A model generated the notes under the pieces. It was not told the DNA's origin. It ran no database searches and saw only the letters and a program-made list of their open reading frames with translations. A program made the translations under genes and the position numbers. Positions 48,120 to 58,575 of a DNA stretch of 64,000 nucleotides are shown in pieces; position 1 is the first letter of the stretch, and the number at the start of each line of letters is the position of its first letter. Source of the DNA: Nematopogon swammerdamellus (lineage: Eukaryota; Arthropoda; Insecta; Lepidoptera; Adelidae); the NCBI GenBank assembly GCA_946902875.1, contig OX336338.1:7245971-7309970 (forward strand), written 5' to 3'.

Positions 48120-49930
48120 AGGGCAAGCTGGGTTCAGGTAAACGATAAACCGACTCGAAGAAAGTAAGTAACAAAGGGCGAGGCCGAAGGCCGAGCTGCG
48201 TTCAGGAAGACGACAAACTTTCTCGAAGAAAGTAAGCAACTATGGGCGAGGCCGAAGGCCGAGCGGCGCTCAGGAAGACGATGAACCATCTTTAAGAAAG
48301 TAAGTAACTGAGGGCGAGGCCGAAGGCCGAGCTGCGTTCGGGAAGACTATAAACCTTCCCGAAGACAGTAAGTAACCAAGGGCGAGGCCGAAGGCCGAGC
48401 TGCGTTCAGGAAGAGGATAAACCATCTTTAAGAAAGTAAGTAACTGAGGGCCAGGCCGAAGGCCGAGCTGCGTTCGGGAAGACTATAAACCTTCTCGAAG
48501 AAAGTAAGTAACAAAGGGCGAGGCCGAAGGCCGAGCTGTGTTCAGGAAGACGATAAACTTTCCCGAAGACAGTAAGTAACTATGGGCGAGGCCGAGGGCC
48601 GAGCTGCGTTCAGGAAGAGGATAAACCATCTTTAAGAACGTAAGTAACTGAGGGCGAGGCCGAAGGCCGAGCTGCGTTCGGGAAGACTATAAACCTTCTC
48701 GAAGAAAGTAAGTAACAAAGGGCGAGGCCGAAGGCCGAGCTGCGTTCAGGAAGATGATAAACTTTCTCGAAGACAGTAAGTATATGGGAGAGGCGGAAGG
48801 CCGAGCTGCGTTCATGAAGAGGATAAACCATCTTTAAGAAAGTAGGTAACTGAGGGCGAGGCCGAAGGCCGAGCTGCGTTCGGAAAGACTATAAACCTTC
48901 TCGAAGAAAGTAAGTAACAAAGGGCGAGGCCGAAGGCCGAGCTGCGTTCAGGAAGATGATAAACTTTCTCGAAGACAGTAAGTATATAAGAGAGGCCGAA
49001 GGCCGAGCTGCGTTCATGAAGAGGATAAACCATCTTTAAGAAAGTAATTAAAAAAGGGCGAGGCCGAAGACCGAGCTGCGTTCGGGAAGACTATAAACCT
49101 TCTCGTAAACAGTAAGTAACTAAGGGAGAGGCCGAAGGCCGAGCTGCGTTCGAGAAGACTATAAACCTTCTCGTAGACAGTACTTAACTATGGGCGAGGC
49201 CGAAGGTCGAGATGCGTTCAGGAAGAGGATAATTCTTTTTCGAAATAAGTAGCTAAGAAGTTACTTTCTTCGAGATGATTATAGTCTTCCTGAACGCAGC
49301 TCGATCTTCTGACTCGCCCTCTGTTACTTACTTTCTTCGAAAAGGTTATCCTCTTCCTGAACGCAGCTCGGTCTTCGGCCTCGCCCTTTGTTGCTTACTT
49401 TCTTAAAGATGGTTTATCCTCTTCCTGAACGCAGATCGGCCTTCGGCCTCGCCCATAGTTACTTACTGTCTTCGAGAAAGTTTATCGTCTTCCTGAACGC
49501 AGCTCGGCCCTCGGCCTCGCCCTTTATTACTTACTTTCTTCGAGAATGTTTAGGCTTCCCGAACGCAGCTCGGCCTTCGGCCTCGCCCTTGGTTACTTAC
49601 TTTCTTAAAGATGGTTTATCCTCTTCCTGAACGCAGATCGGCCTTCGGCCTCGCCCATAGTTACTTACTGTCTTCGAGAAAGTTTATCGTCTTCCTGAAC
49701 GCAGCTCGGCCCTCGGCCTCGCCCTTTATTACTTACTTTCTTCGAGAAGGTTTATAGTCTTCCCGAACGCAGCTCGGCCTTCGGCCTCGCCCTCAGTTAT
49801 TAACTGTCTTTAAGAAGGTTTATCTACTTCCTGAACGCAGCTCGGCCTTCTGCCTCGCCCTTAGTTACTTATTTTCTTTGAGTAGGTTTATCGTCTTCCT
49901 GAACGCAACTCATTTACAAACTTTCGCGTT
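48120..49930. repeat. 68-bp head-to-head arrays of X copy 2
   Basis: About 16 direct units, then a switch near 49250 and about ten inverted units. Compared with copy 1, some internal units are duplicated or lost. The unit type AAGAAAGTAGGTAACTGAGG near 48838 is not in copy 1. Confidence 0.9.
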
Positions 49931-49990
49931 TATAATATTAAGATGGTTTTAAGTAGGATGTATTTGGGTAGGTTTGGAATGAGGCCGAGT

Positions 49991-50310
49991 ACCGTGTGGG
50001 GTCGATACTTAAAAAGAATATCCCCACTGCATCTCTCCCCATGCATGTCGTAAAAGGCGACTAAGGGATAAGGACAAGATGCCGTGCTAAAGGGCGACGG
50101 GCTCGCCACCTCTCACCTTGGCACGGTACTTCCACCGAGTCATGCAGCAGGTGGGTCTTCGTGCCATACTTGCTGCTTGATCGATTTAATCTTGTTCGAA
50201 TCCTTTGCAAAACGTGGTGGTCGGTGTTGTGCTGTAATTGACAAGAGTTCTTGCAGCACAACACCGATTACTCTGCTTACCCCGATTGTCGGGATTCAGC
50301 GTCTGTGATA
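49991..50310 (+). repeat. SINE-like modules A and B inside X
   Basis: Module A: ACCGTGTGGGGTCGATACTT, CACTGCATCTCTCCCC and GTCGTAAAAGGCGACTAAGG. Module B: GGACAAGATGCCGTGCTAAA, CTTCCACCGAGTCATGCAGC and GGTCGGTGTTGTGCTGTAAT, ending CGGGATTCAGCGT. The same A-B chimera is present, inverted, in X copy 3. Confidence 0.8.
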
Positions 50311-50643
50311 TGTATGTATATATGTATGGAATGAGGCCTGATTTTATTTTATTTAGAAATTATTACCAATTATCGGGTGCATGCAAGCAAATCCGAAAGC
50401 AATAGCTAACAATATATATATTTTTGAAATGTGCTAATTAAGCCCTTTCATTTGATACCCAACACGGCATCATTAAAAAAAAAATTTTTTTTAGATCATG
50501 ACTTTTTGTCATCTAGAGGGCGCCATAGTCAATTTTGTGTGACGTCACATAGCCTATAACCAGCGGACGATCAAGACGCTTTCAACGATACCTCATTTGT
50601 CAAATTGTGATAAGTAGTTTAGAAGTTATGAGGGAACAGATGA

Positions 50644-50690
50644 ACATACATACATACATACATACATACATACATACATACATACATACC
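50644..50690. repeat. CATA microsatellite
   Basis: Tetranucleotide ACAT/CATA run near the X terminus. The mirror copy at 62171-62221 is one unit (4 bp) longer. Confidence 0.95.
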
Positions 50691-50738
50691 GGTCAAACAC
50701 ATAACCCTCCTTTTTGCTTCGCCGTAGTCGGGTAAAAA

Positions 50739-51220
50739 CAGAATAATATCTAACACTGCAGTTTCTTTTTTTTTATTATATTAGCGCCATCTAGCGACTA
50801 GAGTAGAAGTTAAGTCTACAGTGATTTTGCGGAGCTCTGCTAGGTGAGATTATTCCGTTTATGAGTAAACCGCTAGATGACACTACTTCAGTTATAAATT
50901 TCACCACTAGATGGTGCTCGACAGTGTTTTTTTCCACTTGAAGTAAAGAAGGCATTTTTCAATGGTTAGTCAATAGCAGTTACTCTATGGTCAATAGCCC
51001 CAAAGAGTTTGTATTACGTCGCTGCGCCTGCGCTAGTGAATAGCCCATATTTGGTTTGTGGGAACTAGTAGAATGTTCCCAGGCCTTACATTTAAGGGGT
51101 TATTTTTATTATCGTAAGGAAATAAAACAATTCATGGGTACTGTATAGTATCACTTTATTGAGAGGTAAAACATGATCACACTTCCATTTCACAATTGTG
51201 TAAGTTATACTATTTGTAAA
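50739..51220. other. Gene-free spacer
   Basis: No gene. GCGCCATCTAGCGACT (50785) and CACTAGATGGTGCTC (50913) look like parts of a degenerate inverted repeat. Confidence 0.5.
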
Positions 51221-51800
51221 ATACGCGGATCATCCAAAACTCAAAGTTCCAAATTATAATTTAGGTTAATCCATAATTGATTTTTTATTTTTAATACATT
51301 TAATGATTTATTTATCAAATGTTTGCCAGTGAGGCACCTTAGACAATGTCTAAGCGCACAGAGTGCAACAGGCCAAGCTCTCACAGAACCACCACGCAAT
51401 CATTATTGTTGCAATATTGGAGGTCACCTGGCTCAAGATACGGATAATATATCCAATAACAAAAAACAATTTTTAAAATACGCGGATCGTTCATAAATTA
51501 ACATACAAAATTATAATTTAGGTTAATCCATAATTGATTTTTTTTAATTTGTAATACATTATAACTGTTTGCCAGTGAGGCACTTTAGACAATGTCTAAG
51601 CGCACAGAGTGCACCAGGTCAAGCTCTCACAGAACCACCACGCAATCATTATTGTTGCAATATTGGAGGTCACCTGGCTCAAGATACGGATAATATAGCC
51701 AATAACAAAAAACAATTTTTAAAATATGCGGATCATTCAAAAATTTACTTTCAAAATTATATTGTTGCAATATTGGAGGTCACCTGGCTCAAAAAATGTA
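51221..51800. repeat. Tandem repeat, about 250-bp unit, 2.3 copies
   Basis: Units start at 51221, 51478 and 51724 (ATACGCGGATC and variants; spacing 257 and 246). Each contains TTTGCCAGTGAGGCAC, TTAGACAATGTCTAAGCGCA and GCAATATTGGAGGTCACCTG. No coding sense. Confidence 0.85.
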
Positions 51801-51804
51801 ATAT

Positions 51805-51890
51805 TAAACTTACGGAGAGGGACCCGCCCGCCAGTCCAGCTAAACGGCGTCCTATACGGTCCCGTACAGATACGGACCCTAAAACATAAC
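51805..51890 (+). repeat. SINE tail fragment
   Basis: GGAGAGGGACCCGCC and GGTCCCGTACAGATACGGAC followed by CCTAAAACA resemble the 3' end of the SINE at 55232-55549. Confidence 0.5.
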
Positions 51891-52679
51891 ACAGAACTGC
51901 TAAATAATATAAATGTTCTATGTTTATTTCATTTGATAAAACTTATAATACACCATGGAAGTAGGTACTAAGTCGTTCAATTCATTGCAGTGTTTTCAAA
52001 ATTAAACACAATTCAGACATAACGCGCTAAAACTAAAGAAGACCTCAAATATTTTTATTTCAGTTTAGAGCCGTTAAAGTATAGTCAAAGTGAACATGAA
52101 AACACCTCCACAACAGCTCCGCTTAAAATTCTAATCCTATACACATTCAACATTCAAAATTTGAACAAACCACATTGTAAAATTTAAATCATTGAAGCTG
52201 GGTTGCTCTTCAACACCTTAACTTTAAATAGTATACAGGTATGTACCTATACCGTTTCATACTACTGAAAACACATCCCTCGCGCTCGCCCAGACTTAAT
52301 CCATTTCTAGAGTTGGACTTAATCCATTTCTAGAGTTGGACTTAGTAAATTTTTAGAGTTGGACTTAACCCATTTGGAGATTTGGACTTAATTCATTTCT
52401 AGAGTTGATACAAGACACAAATTAATCCTGTTACAGAATGCACTAGCTTAAAAAAAGTATTTTTGTCATAGATTAAAAACATTTTCCGACATACAACATC
52501 TACTGACCTGCATTAATGGAATTAACAATAGGTTTTCAAAAAAGTTTATTATCTTTCACAGACATTTAATTAGTTACAATTTGTATCACACCATAGCGAG
52601 CTAGCGCATAATCGAAAATGGAATTGACCATAGAGAAAACGTCTATGGAATTGACCTTTTCCAGCCGACTAAGAGGACA
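51891..52679. other. Gene-free AT-rich stretch with minisatellite
   Basis: Contains a 27-bp minisatellite (52293-52410) with units like TTCTAGAGTTGGACTTAATC, about four and a half copies. Nothing else was recognised. Confidence 0.7.
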
Positions 52680-52935
52680 AGGACACTAATAAGGACAAGA
52701 TGCCGTGCTAAAGGGCGACAGGATGGTCACCTCCCACCTCGGCACAGTCCTTCCACGACATGCAGTAGGTAACTCCTTCGTGCCTGTTTCACAGAACGAT
52801 CAAACAGCCAGTATCTTATCTTTGCTAAACGCGGTGAGCGGTGTTGTGCTGTAATTTATCCGAGTCCTTGCAGCGCAACACCGATTGCTCTGCTTAGCCC
52901 CGATTGTCGGGAAACAGCGTGATGGTATGAATGTA
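52680..52935 (+). repeat. SINE-like module B
   Basis: AAGGACAAGATGCCGTGCTA, CCACCTCGGCACAGTCCTTC, GGTGTTGTGCTGTAATTTAT, GCGCAACACCGATTGCTC, ending TCGGGAAACAGCGTG. Diverged relative of the module in X. Confidence 0.8.
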
Positions 52936-53032
52936 TTTTTTTTCCATCTACGATATTAGCTGTACTTATACCGTACGGTTGACTGTTACAAATAAATACT
53001 GCACTGCAACATTCGTTAATAAGAAGGAAATA

Positions 53033-53702
53033 CAGTAGGCGCTCGGTAATCCGGCACCCACATTTTTTCGCACATGCCGGATTGCTGGAACTGCCGGATT
53101 ATTGGATTTGTTTGTATGGGATATAAAGTATTTATGTTTGTACATATGTGGCACACTACGCGCTACGTACGTACGTACGAGTACGTACACACTACGTAAT
53201 TCAACAAAAAAAAACAAGACGCGTCGTTTCGCTGTCAAGGTCGCGGCCGGACTGAGCGCGAGAGCAAATTTTGCTATGCTCACCCGAATCCCCCCGCTCT
53301 ATAATCCGGCAGTAGTGCCGGATCTAGGGCTCCCAAGATCGACGCTAAGCTCATATATGGAGAGAGCTTCGAAAACGTCACTGGAAGCATCCTACAGAAT
53401 ATGGATAGGTAGAGAGAGGGAGGTCGAGAGCGGGACTGGTGGTTTCCCCGCGTCCTAGTCAACGCAGACTAGCTGACGAGGGCTTGAAGCGAGCCGAAAC
53501 GTGAAGCATGCGCGGGAAATTTAGAGTGGCCACTCGCTAGTCCCGGCCTCGATTAATACCCTCCTCTACTGCCGATGGGCCCGGATATGTTCGGTGAAGC
53601 CATCGTAAGCTTAGATCCACACCTTCGGGTCAGCTGAGGCTAAAAATGCCGGACTACTGGGCGTGCCGGACTGTCGAGCGCCGGATTACCGAGCGCCTAC
53701 TG
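53033..53702. mobile_element. Pogo/Tigger-like non-autonomous element
   Basis: Begins CAGTAGGCGCTCGGTAATCC after TA (53031-53032) and ends CCGAGCGCCTACTG before TA (53703-53704). Subterminal CCGGCA/TGCCGG motifs recur, as in pogo-like elements. At 670 bp with no transposase, its interior (53300-53640) is GC-richer and may hold another insertion. It lies just downstream of the Ogt last exon. Confidence 0.88.
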
Positions 53703-54117
53703 TACCATTTTGGTATGTTGAACCCACAAATCAATGATATTTTAGGAAAGATAGGTTATCTATATGACATTCAGTGCTCACACATGGCACGTCCTTGAAA
53801 AGTTGAGAGGAAGAACTATAAAGTGATGCGCCGACTCGAATAGTCTTATTCCAATTATTAGAATTAGTGCAGAATCTCTTAGTCATTACTCATTCATTAC
53901 ACACGACGGCATTTTCGATGTGTTAGCGGCTCGTGGTTAGCGGTCCGAACGCGTGCGTTGTTGGTGGGCGACTAACTTCAGAGAGGACTGTGGTCTTGTA
54001 TTTAATGTGCCGCTTGAGCTCAGATAACCTATCTACCTCCTTTTAACTTATAATATCATTGCCACAAATGATGTTTCGGTAATAATAGAGCGGTTCGGGC
54101 GGGATGGATGGTTAGAG
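53703..54117 (-). other. Probable Ogt 3' UTR and flank
   Basis: Sequence downstream of the Ogt stop in its direction. A candidate signal on the reverse strand is ATTAAA at 54001-54006, about 110 nt after the stop. Confidence 0.45.
54001..54006 (-). promoter_or_regulatory. Candidate Ogt polyadenylation signal
   Basis: TTTAAT on the plus strand reads ATTAAA on the gene strand. Motif-only call. Confidence 0.3.
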
Positions 54118-54277
54118 CTAATTGTCGCAGGCGCGTAGGTGGTCGGGCCGCTCGCCCCGCGCGTACTTGCTCCACATCTTGGCGTATAGGAGCTCCATGC
54201 CCTGCGTGTACTGCCTGCAGTCGAACAGCGCACTGTCCGCGCGCGCCGCCCACACGCGCGCGCGTATCGCCTTCATG
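54118..54277 (-). CDS. sxc: O-GlcNAc transferase last exon
   Basis: C-terminal end of nucleocytoplasmic O-GlcNAc transferase, which moves GlcNAc from UDP-GlcNAc to Ser/Thr of nuclear and cytosolic proteins. Encodes MKAIRARVWAARADSALFDC, then RQYTQGMELLYAKMWSKYAR and GERPDHLRACDN with TAG at 54118-54120. The exon starts with the single base C that completes the Tyr codon opened at 57345 (E-Y-M-K-A-I). QYTQG and MW..YARGE..DH are typical of the OGT C-terminus. Stretch is GC-rich, unlike its flanks. Confidence 0.96.
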
Positions 54278-54384
54278 CTGCAACATTATTCTCTTGTTAT
54301 ATGTTTATATATATCTATTAGATTTTTTTTTAATTTTGATTTAATTTTTTTGTTACTTCATTTGTATTATTCGCTTGTTCCCAC

Positions 54385-54900
54385 CAGGGTGGTTGCTGAT
54401 GCACATTTTTTTCACATCAGCTGAAGCTGATGCTGCTATTTAATACTATTGTAACGTTTGAGACTCAAAGGTTAATCATTGATATCAGCGGATGCTGATG
54501 CTGATGCTGATTTTAATTATTTTCTTTAAAAAAAGGAAAAAATAGTGAACTATATGAATATTATGAATATATATCCAAAGTTTTGGTTGGTATTGAAATA
54601 AAAGATTGTGTTTAAATTATTTTGTGACATTTAATTAAAAAAAAAGAATCAATCTGATACCATTACCAATTTAGTATTATGTTAGCAATTGAATTATTAG
54701 TATTGGATGGCACTTTGGAACTATTTGGAACTGTATGTGCTGCTTTTTCGGCTTCAGCTCCGCCCCTCCGCGGTCATGTCACGACTCGAACATCAGTATT
54801 AATAATCAGCATCGATCAATGCGGATGCTGATGCGATGCTGATGTTGAAGATGATGCTGAAGTTCCGCGGATGCTGATGCTGATGTTCGCAACAACCCTG
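54385..54900. mobile_element. hAT MITE with GATGCT subterminal repeats
   Basis: Ends CAGGGTGGTTGC and GCAACAACCCTG (one mismatch), flanked by identical GTTCCCAC (54377-54384 and 54901-54908). Near both ends the sequence repeats GATGCTGATGCTGATG. At 516 bp it has no ORF. It is inserted in the last Ogt intron, and the perfect 8-bp duplication suggests a fairly recent event. Confidence 0.94.
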
Positions 54901-54909
54901 GTTCCCACA

Positions 54910-55180
54910 ACCCAAAGGTGTTTTTATAGAAAGCGCGACATCTGGCGACACAACGACGCCCATGGACATTCAGTCGCATGGGGTGTTGCGAACGCCATGC
55001 CGGCCGGACAGGTGCCTGTTCCCGCCCCTCTTGAAGGACCCGAGAGTGTACTTGGGGGGAAATATGTGGGCAGTGAGAGCGTTCCAAAGTTAATCGGTTC
55101 TGTAGAGGAAAGATCTGCACGACCGATTAGTACGCATCCGCGGTTAGTCCAGCGTGCAGGGATGCAATCTGATCTGTAAA
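54910..55180. repeat. Diverged repeat, relative of 57560-57790
   Basis: Shares AACGCCATGCCGGCCGGACA, CCCCTCTTGAAGGACCC and GAGCGTTCCAAAGTT with the copy at 57.6-57.75 kb (ATGCCGTGCCGGCGAGACAG, CTTCTCTTGAAAGATCC, GTGCATTCCAGAGTTT). Family not recognised. Confidence 0.6.
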
Positions 55181-55231
55181 TGGTGTACGTATGTGTGTCC
55201 TTGTATCAAAGCATGAGAGATAAGATCAAAA

Positions 55232-55549
55232 TAAAAAAACTGGCCAAGTGCGAGTCGAACTCGCGCACCGAAAGTTCCGTATCGCCATGTCATGGTCAGC
55301 GCTGCTTCATACTGTTTTCTGTAGATGGCGCGCATACACTTTTTAGTTTCTTGTATTTGAATGTGAATTTTTTACTTTTTGCTATTTTTATTATTTGTTG
55401 TTATATCGGCCATAATAAATAACTAACATTCTGTGAAAATTTCAATAGGCTACCTATTACGGTTCAAGAGATACAACCCTCGGAAAGACAGACAGACGGC
55501 ATAGGCTTAGTAATAGGGTCCCGTACGACGGATACGGGACCCTAAAAAA
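55232..55549 (+). mobile_element. SINE, full-length copy
   Basis: Head GGCCAAGTGCGAGTCGAACT, middle CTACCTATTACGGTTCAAGA, tail TAGGCTTAGTAATAGGGTCC, ending GGGACCCTAAAAAAAAA. A-rich 3' end and repeated copies in the window (37.6-38.7 kb, 51.8 kb) support a SINE. GAGTCGAACTCGC is box B-like. Confidence 0.75.
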
Positions 55550-56184
55550 AAATGGCGTAAAAAGGGGTAAATGTATACATGCCTACTGCGTTTGTACACA
55601 CCTTGATCGTTGACACTTTGATCGTATTTTTGTTTTGTTCTCCACTTAAATGTGAAGAAAGGAGAAAGTAAAATGTCAAGAGAATAAAAGACAGTTTCAA
55701 GTACCGATTGACACGTTTCGCCTGACCTTTATTGGGGCACGCAGGGTGAATACCCCACACCTACTCTATGTTCACAAATTTGTGGGTGACAGCTGCTGGT
55801 ACGAAAGATCGGGGTAGGTTTTAACAGTTAACAATTGCTTCAAAGACTGTTAGGCATATAATAAATGTTTACTCTGTATAAACTTTTCTACTGAAGATGC
55901 GCCTATGTAGAAACAATTTTATCAAACTATGGTTAAATAAAAAAAAATTATTAAATAAACTTACCTACTAATTAAAATTGTTCCTACAGAGACGAAAAGT
56001 ATTTTGCATTTGTTTATGCAATAAACAAATGCAAATTTTACTTTAAAATAAGATACCGAAAGGTTGGATTAATGAAGATCTGCATTACATTCAAGTAAAC
56101 CTTTCGGATGTGGTATAAAGCGTATCGAAGTAAGTAGGTATACTGGTAATGTGAGAGAATAGAATAGTAACAAATCCTTATCCT

Positions 56185-56690
56185 TACCTATAATAAAATC
56201 CAACGTCTGCTTTCTGTCTGTCTGTCTGTCCGCTTATAACTCGAGAACCACTGAACCGATTTTAATAAAACAAAATTCTACGGATAGCTTGATTCTTCCC
56301 ATCAACTATAGGCTACTTACTATCACGCTAAATAGCTTATGAGGTTAGCAGTGAAGTGAAATATGAGAGCGGGCGGAGCCGCGGGCACAGCTTGTTCCAT
56401 ATATAAATAGGTACCAATATTCATATATACATGCTTATAATATATACATGTATAGTACTTATCTATATAAAAAGTCTAAATAGATATCTATACAATACTA
56501 GCTGTGCCCGCGACTTCATCCGCGTGAACTTATCACGACGCCATCTACCGGGTTCAATTGTATTTTCAAACCATCCGGGAACCCACTCAAATAAACACAC
56601 AAAATGTCATCCAAATCGGTCCAGCCGTTTAGGAGGAGTTAGGTGACAAACACACGTACAGAAGAATTATATATATAAAGAAGATAAGGA
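56185..56690. repeat. Two LINE/SINE-associated fragments
   Basis: First, 56185-56400, with CTGTCTGTCTGTCCGCTTAT and AACCACTGAACCGATTTTAA and an end CCGCGGGCACAGCTTG. Second, 56498-56690, with ACTAGCTGTGCCCGCGACTT and AATCGGTCCAGCCGTTTAGG. Such pieces are common in lepidopteran genomes; the master family is not assigned. Confidence 0.55.
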
Positions 56691-56779
56691 TAATAAACAC
56701 TATCTAAATATGACTTAATACATACATACATACATAGCAGACCATTAAGAAAACAATTAACAGTTAATGTGCAGCAAGC

Positions 56780-57105
56780 GTACCGTGTGGGGCCGGTACT
56801 TTAAAAGAATAGCCCCACTGCATCTCTCCCCGTGTATGTCGTAAAAGGTGGCTAAGGGATATGACTCCCTTCTTATATTACTAGGTGGTATGGTTTAACC
56901 CGCCTGGGTTGGTACCACCGCACTGAATGAAAGGTCGGTCGAAACGGCTATGTAAATAGTTTGTGTTTTCCGTCCAGTTCAGTGTAGCCGGCACGACCGA
57001 AGGGAAGCACTGATGTGGCACCAAGTTCACCCGGTGTTATGGGCTGACATCACAGATGTTGTAGGTGATGTAGCCAACCGTGTCAGTTACCATAAAAAAA
57101 AAAAA
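56780..57105 (+). mobile_element. SINE-like chimera of modules A and C
   Basis: Module A (TACCGTGTGGGGCCGGTACT, CATCTCTCCCCGTGTATGTC) runs straight into module C (ACTAGGTGGTATGGTTTAAC, CCGTCCAGTTCAGTGTAGCC, GTGTTATGGGCTGACATCAC, GTAGCCAACCGTGTCAG), then an A-rich end. In X, module A is joined to B instead. Confidence 0.82.
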
Positions 57106-57344
57106 AATTTACAATAAAAGTTGATAGCTACAAAGTAACATTTTTAACCTATGCCAAATTGTTTTGAAGTGATCGTTCGAATATGTTAATATGGGAGCTG
57201 GCTATTTCGTGCAATGAAGTCAATAGCATGCTCTTTGAAGATGTTTTTTATTTAAAAATAAACATATTTTTAACCAACTAATGCTATGAAATATGAAATA
57301 GGAACTATGAAATATGAAATAGGAACTATGAAATAGGTACTAAC

Positions 57345-57449
57345 TATTCTCTGTCGGTGCCCAGTCGAACAGCAATGTCCTGATATTCCTGCCGCGTTCT
57401 CGCTATCAATTCGGGGCACCCTAATGTGTTCAGCTGCGAGGCGGCCACC
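57345..57449 (-). CDS. sxc: O-GlcNAc transferase exon
   Basis: A 105-bp exon of the C-terminal catalytic lobe: (R)[18 protein letters not shown], then [16 protein letters not shown](Y). Acceptor CAACAG ends at 57450. The donor GTTAGT begins at 57344, after two bases of the Tyr codon. It joins 58576 to complete LAS-R-VAAS. Confidence 0.95.
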
Positions 57450-58575
57450 CTGTTGTGAATAGAAAATGATTTATCAACAACATAATTTGGATGCAGTCTC
57501 AGGTCAACTTTCCAAAAGCCAGTCGGGGCAGTCGCCTGTAGGTTTTTTTTTTTATGGATACGCGAGACACTTGGTGCCGTCAGCATGGATTGTTGAGCCG
57601 ACGACGCCCAAAAGCATTCGGTTTAGAACGGGGGCTGCAAATGCCGTGCCGGCGAGACAGATGCCTTTTTACGCTTCTCTTGAAAGATCCTAAGTCATAC
57701 ACTGAAGGAAACACATCGGGAGGAAGTGCATTCCAGAGTTTTCGCTGTGTGGAAGATAAAAGAAATACTGGAGCGCTTAGTCCGCACTTTAGGCAGCTCT
57801 ACAGTACCTATAGGGATGCATTCCCTGTCTGTTACGCGTGGACCTATGGTGAAATGGTGAAAATCATTGAGGTCTACAATCAATGTTTGTGGGATACAGA
57901 TATTTAAGAGTTAGCAAAGAACACTGAGGCATCTTCACTTTATAATTCTCAATGAATATATGCCAGAACCACCTGTCCATTGTGAGACAAGCCTGACTTT
58001 ATTTATGTACTCCGACAACAAATCAACATTGCCAAAAAATCTAAACACCCACAAGATGAGCAAAATATATTATCAACCAAATATATTATCGCAATCCCCG
58101 TGCATCACAGAATGTCCATGGGCATCGCTAGACATCTACTTGTAGGTGAAACGAAGCCAAATGTCGGTAGCGCGACAAATAAAAAAAAAAATCTGTCGGC
58201 CTCGGTAGCCCAGTGGTGCGGTCGGTCGACCGTTGTTAAGCAACCCTGACCGCGATCAGTACTTCGATGGGTGACCGCTCGACCGTTGGAGGCTACCTTC
58301 TTACCTTACTAGGTGGTAGGGTTTATCGCGGCCGGGTTGGTACCATCGCACTGAGCCAAACGTCAGTCGAAACGGCTATGTAAATAGTTCGTGTTTTCCG
58401 TCCAGTTCAGTGTAGCCGACATGAAATGAAGGGTAGCACTGACATGGCGCCTAGTTCACCCGGTGTTATGGGCTGAAATCGCGGATGCTGTAGGTGATGT
58501 AGCCGACCGTGTCAGATTTGATAAAAAAAAAATTTAAAAAAATGCCAATATAAAAAAAAGTTTTAGTGAAGTTAC
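57450..58575 (-). other. Ogt intron with repeats
   Basis: Contains a diverged unclassified repeat (57545-57790) and the 5S-headed SINE-like element at 58197-58532. No extra exon seen. Confidence 0.8.
58197..58532 (+). mobile_element. SINE-like composite with 5S-rRNA-like head (copy 2)
   Basis: After GTCGGCCTCGGTAGCCCAGT comes GTTAAGCAACCCTGACCGCG, then ATCAGTACTTCGATGGGTGA and CCGC. The spacing and sequence track 5S rRNA boxes A and C (GTTAAGCAAC, then TAGTACTTxGATGGGTGACCGC). A module C body follows and an A-rich end. 5S-derived SINEs (SINE3) are known in other animals; this being one is inference. Confidence 0.7.

Larger units (their letters stand above)
47582..50738. mobile_element. Element X, copy 2 (with 19 bp of copy 1 at its left edge)
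   Basis: CCGTGTGGGGTCGATACTT (47582-47600) is the continuation of X copy 1 beyond the large transposon. It joins at an A5 run to copy 2, whose palindrome arm lacks the outermost ACCCGACTACTG. Then follow the palindrome (47605-47985), the 68-bp arrays (48120-49930), the tail with modules A and B (49991-50310), a CATA microsatellite (50644-50690) and the end GTAGTCGGGTAAAAA at 50738. Confidence 0.8.
54278..57344 (-). other. Ogt last intron, repeat-filled
   Basis: Three-kilobase intron from donor GTTAGT (57344) to acceptor GCAG (54278). It contains a hAT MITE, a diverged unclassified repeat at 54910-55180, a SINE, LINE-associated pieces and an A-C module chimera. Next to the donor, three short tandem copies of ATGAAATATGAAATAGGAACT-like sequence lie at 57285-57335. 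Confidence 0.85.

Noticed and set aside
58231..58300. Possible 5S rRNA gene
   Set aside because: Only the internal promoter part matches; the 5' and 3' strands of the rRNA are absent and the sequence runs into a repeat body.
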